DNA of 64,000 nt from Taxawa tesnikishii (nom. ined.). Its lineage: Eukaryota; Ascomycota; Dothideomycetes; Dothideales. The notes under the pieces were generated by a model that saw nothing but the letters and a program-made list of their open reading frames with translations, was not told the origin of the DNA and did not search any database. Location of the stretch: contig JAPDRO010000022.1 in assembly GCA_030247885.1 (NCBI GenBank), forward strand, positions 248,001 through 312,000. Direction: 5' to 3'. How positions within the stretch are numbered: the first letter of the stretch is position 1; each line of letters opens with the position of its first letter. A program made the position numbers and the translations under genes. Of the stretch, positions 56,342 to 64,000 are shown piece after piece.

Positions 56342-57437
56342 AATGGAGCCTCTCTGTACGATACCACCATTCACTCAAGAGCTCGCCAATCAGTTGTATC
56401 AGAGGCCGAGTGTGGTTGCAGAGCCACCAATGACAGAGGAAGAGCACGCTGGAGATGTGAACGTTGCAGAGACGGGGAAAAGCAGTGGAGAATGAAGATG
56501 AATGTCTTCAACCCAGATCTAGGTAAAGCTCAGTAGTAACTTGTACCACGTACAAACGCGTCAACAGGGCAGACAATACCGCGATATCACATATCACATG
56601 CACAGCCTGAAGGGAGACTGTGAGCGGCGATAATAGGTGTGCATCAAGGAGAAGACGAAGAAGCGGGGTCGTTTGGGGCCGCTGCACGGACAACCAGCCT
56701 CCATCTTTCTCACTCGACGAACCTTTCAACAACATCATCGTTCATCTCTGTCAAAACCCTTTTAGCCCTGAGGGCTGGGGGATATATGTTTATGCTTTCA
56801 AGGCCCACCAGTCGTGCGGATCTATGAACCTTTACAGCATCCTACAAGAGTCTAGGGTGGGCACGTAACGCGGCTTGTTCTAAGGCAAGCCTGTCCTAGC
56901 CACCCTGGCATGCAAATCCTATCAATCGGATACAGCAGAAGGTTTCCATAGGCACTCTGAACATGCACCTCGTTCCTTCAACGCAGAGTAACGTTGCATG
57001 CAACTCTGCCGATCCCTGCAACTGGGGAGCGAGCCGTGCAATCGGATCGCCCCTGCGCGACTCACTCAGGCATTAAACCTTCGAAGATGCGGTTACAGGT
57101 CAAGTACCGCGGCAGACAGAGAGTTGCCAATCGCGCATTGGATAGCGAAACTGGACACTGAACCCATTCTTGGACGCCGGAACAACATACGCGAGGGGTT
57201 TTGTTAGACCCTGCGACTTTGTAGCATATCAAGATCCAGACTCTGCATGTTAATTAACTTATCTGCAGAAGCTCCGGCCAGAGGGGCAGAAGGTGAGGGG
57301 TTCGTGCCTACCCTATGATAACCTGTAGCTGCTCGCGCGCTTCATGTGAAGGTAAGTGTTGCAACAACTCATCCCATCTCTTCTCAAGACGAAGCTTTAT
57401 TGGAATTTTCTACTTGCCGTCGGAACCAGCGCCCATT
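56342..57437. promoter_or_regulatory. Divergent upstream region of PP2C and amino-acid transporter
   Basis: About 1.1 kb without a credible gene. TTAATTAACTTATC near 57250 holds a GATA-type core (TTATC on the plus strand, GATAA on the minus), about 180 nt before the transporter start. GATA factors control nitrogen genes in fungi, so this is suggestive only. Confidence 0.35.
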
Positions 57438-59142
57438 ATGGCAGCAAATGAGAAGTGGGTTGAAGAGCCTGGCATTGTGTTTCTCCCAGACGATGGCTTA
57501 TCCGAGAATCGCGACGTCTTTGGAGATGACAAGAACCACCAGGTAGAAAGCTCTTACCATTACATGTCCACACCCGCACTACAAACTGACACGCATGAGA
57601 TCAAATACAAAACCCTGTCATGGCCCTTCGTCGCTACGATCATGACCGCGGAGATCGTCACAGGCGGCATCGTCACACTCCCTCAAGCACTGGCAGTTGG
57701 GGGCATGGTGCCTGGACTGATCATCCTTGTCTTCTGCGGCGTGTTTGCTCTCTTCACAAGCCTTTTGCTCATCGACTTCAAGATCAATCACCCAGAGGTC
57801 CACAATATGGTATCGCATCTTTGCAGCGTGGGATGTTACCAAAGCCTTGCTGATTGCCTGCGCAGGGGACGCGGGATATATCCTCTGCAAACCTTTCGGC
57901 CTTGGACTACTCGGACGTGAAGTCTTATCCTTTGGGTAAGTGTGATATCGGCGAAAGACCATGGGCAATGGCTGAAGATCTTAGCACGCTCCTTTTGCAA
58001 TCACGGGCGTCGGAGCCATGGAGATGCTTGGACAACTAGCGCTCGCAACGTTGTCCGGAAGCAAGCTTTGCGTGATGACCTACACCGGCATAGTCGCCGT
58101 CGTGACTACACTCTGCGCAATGCCGCGTACATTCGACTCTGGACTCACATGGCTCAGTCTGGCTTCCTGCATCTCGGTGGTTGTTGCATGCATCGTCGCC
58201 ATGGCCGGTGCGGGAGCAGAACCTGCGCCTGACAGTTATAATGGCTACCGTACCGTCGAACTTCTACACAGCATTTCTGGCTATTACGAACCCCGTAAGT
58301 GTACGCTGCCGCTGTGTTAGGATCCGTGTTGATGAACATCCGTACAGGTTATTGCATACGCCGGTCACTTTATGTTCTTTCCAATCATGTCTGAAATGAA
58401 AAAGTACCTTATTCTCCCTTCCTATCTTCTCTCACGGACCAGCTGACCATCCCACAAGCCCCCGTGACGCCAAGAAATCAGCATGGTACCTGCAGAGCTT
58501 CGCGACCACCTTCTACGTCGTCTTCGCCGCCGTCTCCTACTCTTACCTGGGCAGCCAGGTCCAAAGCCCCTCTCTACTATCCCTCCCGATCAAATGGGCA
58601 AAAGCGGCATTTGCACTCTTTCTCCCGAACCTCATCATCGCTGCTTCGCTGTACAACCACACGGCGGCGAAGATCATCTTCGTCCGCATCTTCCGCAAAT
58701 CGCATCACCTGCATAGCCACACATTCACCGGCTGGGCGGTTTGGATCGGCTTGGTCGTGCTGACGAACGGCATCGGGTTCCTCCTCGCCATTGGTGTGCC
58801 GGTATGTTACACGTCTGACCCTCTCCCCCTTTTCCCTTCGCTCATCCCCACCCTCACCGCTAACGCATGCTTGCGCAGATCTTCTCCTACCTCTGTGGTC
58901 TCGCAGCAGCCCTGTTCGCATCGTGGTATACGTACGGCCTTGCGGGCGCTTTCTGGTGGCACGACACTTACCACTTGGAGGGAGGCTGGCCGGCGTTGAG
59001 GGAGAGGTGGATCATGTTCTCCGTCTGTATCGCTACGTTTGTGGTTGGTGCGTTCATTTGCGTTGCAGGAACTTACGCCATGGTGCAGGGGATTGTTGAT
59101 GCATATGCCAGTGGCGCCGTGGGCACGCCGTTTGCTTGTTAG
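57438..59142 (+). CDS. Amino acid transporter (AAAP family, mtr-like), three frameshifts
   Basis: Multi-pass amino-acid/proton symporter of the Aa_trans (AAAP) family, similar to fungal neutral amino acid permeases. Exons are 57438-57809, 57866-57935, 57985-58294, 58348-58403, 58459-58801 and 58879-59142. Landmarks are YKTLSWPFVATIMTAEIVTG, LIDFKINHPEVHNM/GDAGYILC, GQLALATLSGSKLCVMTYTG, AYAGHFMFFPIMSEMKNPRDAK and a final span ending GAVGTPFAC. To keep phase, one base must be added at 57866-57868 (G run) and one at 57993-57996 (T run), and one removed between about 58225 and 58262. The result is 471 residues. The third event is the least precise. Confidence 0.78.
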
Positions 59143-59729
59143 CGTCTTGTTGATGACACGATGCTGTGGTTGATTAGGTTTTTTTCGTTTGCCTGCTCGA
59201 TATTGAGGCATGATTGCGGGTAATGACTTTATGAGAAAACTATGGAGAAATACGAACTCCGGGGTTTTCAACTGTCTCTGTTGGCCCTGCTGTTCGCCCC
59301 TCGAGGACCAGCACTGAGAGCTGATGCAGTCGACGAGACCGATCATGGCGCGGATATCGTGTTGGTCAATCTGCCGAAGGCCGCCAGGATGATTGCGGCT
59401 GGAGATTGAAGGCTCGACGGCTGCAAATGCGGTCTCCGAAGCTACGCTAGTTGAAGCGGTAAGCAGTGTGATGAGTAAAGGTGTGAAAGAAAGCCACTTT
59501 CATCAGGGTACCCTATGTTCACTTTTCCTTTGTGTTGTCGATTTGCTCATTGCTCATAAATCACGTTGTATCACACATGGTGAAAGTGTCGAAGCTATGC
59601 GTTCACAACATTACAACGTTCCTTCCTTGTACCTTCCTGCTAGCTGCGTTTCCTTCTGTGAGTCTTCAATAGCTCTCCAGCATCAAGCTCCTGGTTCGGA
59701 GTAGCTACAACACTTCGGCAACAGACGTG
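59143..59729. other. Intergenic, no gene seen
   Basis: About 590 nt between the transporter stop and the coiled-coil ORF. Nothing recognisable. Confidence 0.4.
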
Positions 59730-60419
59730 ATGGCGCGAGCCAGAATCACGGTGAATCGTCAATCGATGCCATACGGCTGCGCACCCAACTCCGTATCGGA
59801 CAAGCCGAAAGAGCAGTATACGGCGAACAGGGAGGAGAGTGTTAAGGAGAAGGAAGAGGCAGAGGTGGAGGAAGAGAAGAAAGAGCAGGACTCGGAAGAG
59901 GACATGGAGAAGATGATGGAATCGGACTCGGACGGCTTCAGTGACGCCTCTCTCGAGAGCGTGGCAAGCTTCGAGCTCTTGGAACGCCAGGTGCGAGAGC
60001 TCTACAGCAAGAACATCCAGCAACGAAGAGCTGGTCTCGAGATCAAGCAGGGCGAACCGAACGCCGAGATGGACGAGTTGCAGAAGCGTTGCGCAGCACT
60101 GGAGGAGCAACTCAAAGTCTCGAACAAGGAAAGAGATGATGCTCACGCTGCCCTTGACGACGCGAAAGCCAACCTTGCTCGCGCTGAGCATGCCCTCAGC
60201 AACCGGCTAGGGGAAGCTGAGACCAAGACCGCAGCACTTCGAGCAGACACTTCTGTCCTTCTGTCAGCGCTGAGCGCTACGCAAGCTGAAGCCCGTATAG
60301 AAACCGGGGAGGATGCCGACTGCAAGAGCGAAGCTGAGCATCTGGGAACCACTCATCGACTCGTCGCAAATGCCGTTCGACTGCGTCATGCAGCACATGA
60401 AGCGAACGAGTATGCTTAG
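59730..60419 (+). CDS. Orphan coiled-coil protein
   Basis: Uninterrupted ORF of 229 residues with no family I recognise. An acidic/lysine-rich segment (EEKKEQDSEEDMEKMMESDS, about 45-75) precedes a continuous heptad-like region from ASFELLERQVRELYSKNIQ to the C-terminus (ELQKRCAALEEQLKVSNKER, RLGEAETKTAALRADTSVL). It is very probably an elongated coiled coil. A degraded second copy of its last 55 residues follows at about 60485-60650. It resembles lineage-specific fungal genes with truncated coiled-coil repeats, and expression is unproven. Confidence 0.6.
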   Translation: MARARITVNRQSMPYGCAPNSVSDKPKEQYTANREESVKEKEEAEVEEEKKEQDSEEDMEKMMESDSDGFSDASLESVASFELLERQVRELYSKNIQQRRAGLEIKQGEPNAEMDELQKRCAALEEQLKVSNKERDDAHAALDDAKANLARAEHALSNRLGEAETKTAALRADTSVLLSALSATQAEARIETGEDADCKSEAEHLGTTHRLVANAVRLRHAAHEANEYA

Positions 60420-60471
60420 TGTATTTCCGGAATTCCCTCTATCGGGCTATGGCGGACAGCGCTTCAGAATG

Positions 60472-60666
60472 GCTGAGGACCCTGACAATCGGCTCGAAGA
60501 TGCTGAGACCAAGATCGTAAGGCTTCAGGCGGACATTCCTCCTGTTCAGCCAGCGCTGATTGCTGCCCAAGCTGAAGAACGTGGAAAAGGCAGGAAGGAT
60601 GCTGCTCTCGAAGGAAAACCTGAGTATCTCGGGACTACTTTGATCAAGGCCTGCATCGTGCAGTAA
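60472..60666 (+). pseudogene. Diverged tandem copy of the coiled-coil ORF's 3' part
   Basis: The frame at 60472-60666 reads NRLEDAETKIVRLQADI through EYLGTTLI. The preceding ORF reads NRLGEAETKTAALRADT through EHLGTTHR. About half the positions match over 50 residues, with the same order of motifs (AETK, L-AD, AAQAE/ATQAE, GTT). It lies in a different frame from the ORF and stops after a few more codons, so it is a broken duplicate or a misread downstream exon. Confidence 0.55.
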
Positions 60667-61932
60667 GCTGCGAATGGGCTCGTCTGAAGAATCTGAAGCG
60701 CAGACAAGCACCTTCGAGGCCCTGAGAGGGTCACCGCTCAACGGAGCGCGACTCCGGATAAGTTTTTTAATAACCTTCGTTCCGGGTGCAATGGGTTTGG
60801 CATTTGAATCCTGTTCCTTTGCGCTTCGATAGGAAATTTCAGCACTTCACGACAGGACAGCGGTCTCTGGCTTGCTGAAACTGGGATGGAATCTGTAACA
60901 CAGAGTGTGCTATTCGAGTTGTGACAACGAACACTAAAACCAAACCGAATTATTCGCCCTCTGCTATCAGCCAAGGCCATTCTTTTAGGTAGTGGACCTG
61001 GAACCATCCTACTGAAAGTCCGTCTGATCGCCCAATTCCTCCATTAACTCTTCGCTCGTCTCCGTACTCGTTACGACCTGCATGGCGCCAAAACGCCTTT
61101 TGCTCCACACGCACGTTCACGTATATGGCCCAACAGACAGAGTTTAGACCCATGCAGATATAACGGCACGCGATCATGGCGACCGCGTCACCTGTGTATG
61201 CGGGTGCTTGGATGGTTGTTTTGAAGGAAACAGAGGTGTCGTGTGTTGAGCCGTTATTGGAAGCGGCGCAACAGAAGGGCGACGTTTACTCAGTGTTGTG
61301 ACTGGGCGTTCCACGTGCTCCTTGCAGTTCGCTACGCGCCACAGAATAAGGAAACGATCCAAGGTAAGAAAAGTGACATACCTTATCCGAGCGCCTTTCA
61401 CCCCAAACCCGCCTGGAGTAGACGGCTGTGATACCAGGACACAGCCATGTCTTGATCTCGCCATTGCCGACGCGTGACCCGTACCTTGGTCTCGCCGGTC
61501 TTCCATCCATTCCTTCCTGCGATATTCGCCGCGCCGGTTTCAGAGCTGTGTGCTGAGCATTTGACCATTCCAAAGTTGGCCTACCCTGATGCACTCTCGC
61601 TCAGCTCATGAGACTCCGAAGCGAGATTCTGTTCATACAAGTACAATGTCATGCATTTCGAGTGGAGAGCAGAAGATGCAAAACGAAGATGTGAAGTTGG
61701 CTTGAGCCGATCGTCAAGCGGTCTTGGCATGCTGTTCTCGCCTCTCCAACCAATCAGAGGAAGCTGCCGCTTCAGCCAGGGATATTTCCCTCTATCCTGA
61801 GCATCCATCTTTGCTTAGAAGACCATCTGTGCATCTTACAGCATCGTGCAAAAAGAATTGGGAGGGACATTGCCGTCTCCCACCGGACAACCTGAGCACC
61901 AAAAAGTATATCAGACGTCCGAACTTAACAAG
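60667..61932. other. Intergenic upstream of cyclophilin H gene
   Basis: About 1.27 kb. Minus-strand ORFs at 61177-60950 and 61506-61174 have no domain or ATG-supported coding quality. I see no RNA gene. Confidence 0.4.
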
Positions 61933-62734
61933 ATGGCCACCCCGGAGGTCTCAACCCGATATGCTTCTTCGACATCACACTGGGCGGCGAGCCACTCGGA
62001 CGCATCAAGATGGAGTTATTTCAAGACGTGGTTCCTCGCACGACAGAAAACTTCCGGCAGTACTGTACTGGGGAGACTAAGAATCACCTCGGCAGACCGC
62101 AGGGCTACAAAGGCTGCAAGTTCCACCGCATAGTACGTCTTTCGTTTCTCGTTTCTGCTTTCTGCTACAGTCTACACGAAAATGCCCTTCTCTTCGAAGC
62201 GTTTGCCCACTTTCGAACGAAACCCTTTCTCCACGGCAACATGGCAACACTCGAGGTACTGAAAAACCGGACAGATCCAAGGATTCATGCTCCAAGGCGG
62301 CGATTTCCTAAACGGCGACGGGACAGGTTCGGCCTGCATCTACGGCACCAAATCCTTCGCAGACGAGAACTTCACCCTCAAGCACGATATTCCGGGATTG
62401 CTCTCTATGGCCGTAAGTTGCTTTTCTCCTTCCCCGTCCCCGATTATCCTCCAATCGACTCGTTCCGCAACCCTCACGCACTGCTATTCTCAGCATCCGT
62501 GTGAAGAGACATTGCCTAACACCTGGCTGACTCAATCACCAGAACTCCGGCCCCAACACGAATGGTTGTCAATTCTTCATCACAACCGCCGCGACCCCCT
62601 GGCTTGATGGCAAACACGTCGTCTTCGGCAGGGTGGTCGAGGGTATGGACGTGGTGCAGAAGCTCGACAAGGTGCGCACCAAGGCCGACAAGCCCGTCCA
62701 GGACGTCACTATTGCGCAGTGTGGTGAGATGTGA
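61933..62734 (+). CDS. Cyclophilin H-like peptidyl-prolyl isomerase, one frameshift
   Basis: Peptidyl-prolyl cis-trans isomerase of the PPIH (U4/U6-U5 tri-snRNP) subfamily. Exons are 61933-62132, 62275-62412 and 62543-62734. The core is unmistakable: [82 protein letters not shown] and [16 protein letters not shown]. The insert after [10 protein letters not shown] ([14 protein letters not shown]) is typical of PPIH rather than cyclophilin A. The start MATPEV and the core are in different frames, and one base is missing at about 61943-61955. The repaired length is 176 residues, as expected. The tail CGEM is the usual PPIH end. Confidence 0.86.
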
Positions 62735-63313
62735 AGGGGTTGAGATCGAAACGAATGAAGGGGGGGATAGGCGCCACGGTTCGGGAAAAGTCCTGGTCCG
62801 CTTGCCGAGGATGCCGGTGGTGGGAGCGAGTATTGCGCTCGAGAAGGCGCATCACCTCCGCTTAGTATATCGGGACATGCCCAAAAGAGTTCACAGGATC
62901 TCGAGAGGCACCTTGAGGGATGAAGGAATAGAGGGAGGAGGAAACCGTGAAGTACCCTGAGACCGAACGGTTCGTTCATGAATTGAGCATGTACTTTTGA
63001 AAACAAACATGGACTGGTTCCCGGATGCCCGGAATTTGCTCTTTGTTTCCCTTCAACCGGGATGCTGATCTAACATGATTACATACATACAGGCCGAAGA
63101 ACGCCTTGCTTACGCACTTCTCGAGCGCAGGGTATTTTTTCAGCGGCTGGGGGTGGCATGGCCGTTGCCCCTTACCCCATTCGTGCAGCTGTTGCATCAC
63201 CGGGCATGTTCCCATGGCACCCGCATGCGGTGCAGTGACTTTGGTTGGTTGTTTGGTCCCCCAGTTTCGTTCTTCCAGCCCAGTCTCTCACTCTTCACAC
63301 GTCAACCCTCCCT
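62735..63313. other. Convergent 3' flanks
   Basis: About 580 nt between the cyclophilin stop and the SNU114 stop. No gene seen; small minus-strand ORFs overlap the cyclophilin exon only as shadows. Confidence 0.45.
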
Positions 63314-64000
63314 TCAACTCGGCGCATCCAAAATCCCGCTCTCCTTCAAATTCCTGAAAAGCTCAGGCTCTAGGAACTTACTAATCGTAACATCCTCCGC
63401 CAACCCCTTCCTCCTCCTGGTCTTCATGACGAAATCCCTCGCCGTCGCCTGCGCGCTCGCCGGCTCAAGCGGTCTCAGCTTGATGCTCTTGTCGAGCGGG
63501 TCACCAGGCACGATACTCCAGCGATCAAACACCAGACTAACAGTCGCTTGGCCCTGCGTGTGGATGCGCAGATCCGTTTCGAAACCAAAGGAATCGATGA
63601 CGGGGATGAGGCCCTTGACGCTGTACAGCGGCGTGCCCGCGATGGGGCCATCTTGCAGCACGTGGCCGCGCCGGCGGGCGAGTACAGTGTAGAGCGAGGA
63701 CACGGCGTCAGCGGGTCCGATCATGGAGCAACTGTACACGGGCTCCATGAGACGTGGCGATGCCATGAGGAAAGCGCTGTAGCAAGCGCGTCTCGCCGTC
63801 GGGATGATCTGACCACCGCCACGGAAGATGGCTTCGTTCGCCAGACTGACATCCGTGATCTTGAACTTCGTGTTCCGGATCGGCTCCTCGCAGAGCGGGC
63901 CTTCCCTCGTTCCCCACGCGAAGCCCTGACGGATGGTATCGCGCACGCCCTTGAGGAGCTTCTGATCGACGTCCGAGGGCAGGGTGTCGTTTTGCAGGAT
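63314..64000 (-). CDS. SNU114: SNU114/EFTUD2 (U5 snRNP GTPase), 3' part only
   Basis: C-terminal 228 codons of the EF-2-like GTPase of the U5 snRNP, which controls spliceosome activation. The gene runs off the window end, so the GTPase domain is not visible. Domain IV/V landmarks are [97 protein letters not shown] and [18 protein letters not shown]. The end ([20 protein letters not shown]) is the SNU114 type; true EF-2 ends differently. The stop follows SGILDAPS. The visible part has no intron and no frame problem. Confidence 0.93.
   Translation of the reverse strand: MLQNDTLPSDVDQKLLKGVRDTIRQGFAWGTREGPLCEEPIRNTKFKITDVSLANEAIFRGGGQIIPTARRACYSAFLMASPRLMEPVYSCSMIGPADAVSSLYTVLARRRGHVLQDGPIAGTPLYSVKGLIPVIDSFGFETDLRIHTQGQATVSLVFDRWSIVPGDPLDKSIKLRPLEPASAQATARDFVMKTRRRKGLAEDVTISKFLEPELFRNLKESGILDAPS

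Noticed and set aside
50195-59142. P450, phosphatase, kinase and transporters as a secondary-metabolite cluster
   Set aside because: No polyketide synthase, NRPS, terpene cyclase or pathway regulator is present; the P450 is of a lipid-oxidising type.
4806-62734. Frame breaks taken as true pseudogenes
   Set aside because: Too many in one direction, at homopolymers, in genes normally essential or strongly conserved; flanking codons remain intact. I keep this open only for the F-box gene.

Overview
The window is nuclear DNA of a filamentous ascomycete (Pezizomycotina; the Dothideomycetes are my best guess but I cannot prove the class). The reasons are short introns of about 50-130 nt with GTAAGT-type donors and CTAAC/TACTGAC-like branch points, monocistronic genes on both strands, and fungal families: a flavin-carrier/TRP-like protein, a DAL5-type MFS carrier, a GT90/CAP10 glycosyltransferase, a CYP52-like P450 and an expanded-type SRPK kinase. 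Intron positions, reading phases and stops were worked out by hand. Most multi-exon models close in phase, but only after single-base repairs in many genes (see below).

Layout. 0.5-7.9 kb: amidase (-), histidine phosphatase (+), F-box protein (-), xylose-isomerase-like TIM barrel (+). 8-13.2 kb: arginyl-tRNA synthetase (-) and a TRP/FLC membrane protein (-). 15.4-18.3 kb: HAS1 RNA helicase (+) and a GFA/CENP-V domain protein (+). 18.8-23 kb: a doubtful small ORF, a type-B carboxylesterase (-) and a cupin protein (-). 23.6-31.1 kb: a Nop13-like RNA-binding protein (+) and a ~1,560-residue NO VEIN/sacsin-like GHKL ATPase with a C-terminal DUF3883 domain (+). 31.5-36.8 kb: ZNF830-like zinc finger (-) and a BYE1-like PHD/TFIIS/SPOC protein (+). 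36.8-40 kb: gene-poor, with microsatellite, a diverged tandem repeat and an intron-bearing tRNA-Lys(CTT) (-). 40-49.5 kb: DAL5-type MFS carrier (+), glycine-rich protein (+), GT90 (-), monocarboxylate-type MFS carrier (+). 50.2-54.6 kb: SRPK-like kinase (-) and CYP52-like P450 (+). 54.4-59.1 kb: mitochondrial PP2C phosphatase (-) and an AAAP amino-acid transporter (+). 59.7-64 kb: coiled-coil orphan ORF with a broken repeat copy behind it, cyclophilin H (+) and the 3' part of SNU114 (-), cut by the window end.

How the genes relate. This is an ordinary housekeeping/accessory mix and no biosynthetic cluster is evident. RNA functions are well represented: HAS1 and the Nop13-like protein (ribosome biogenesis); cyclophilin H, SNU114, ZNF830 and SRPK (splicing); BYE1 (transcription elongation). 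Many neighbours are divergent pairs that share one intergenic region.

Main caution. At least 18 places in 11 genes need a one-base change to restore a conserved protein. Nearly all lie in or beside short homopolymers, and 16 of 18 look like a missing base. They hit genes that are normally essential, so I read them as assembly errors rather than pseudogenes. The most biologically interesting item is the GHKL ATPase-DUF3883 protein at 25.95-31.08 kb.
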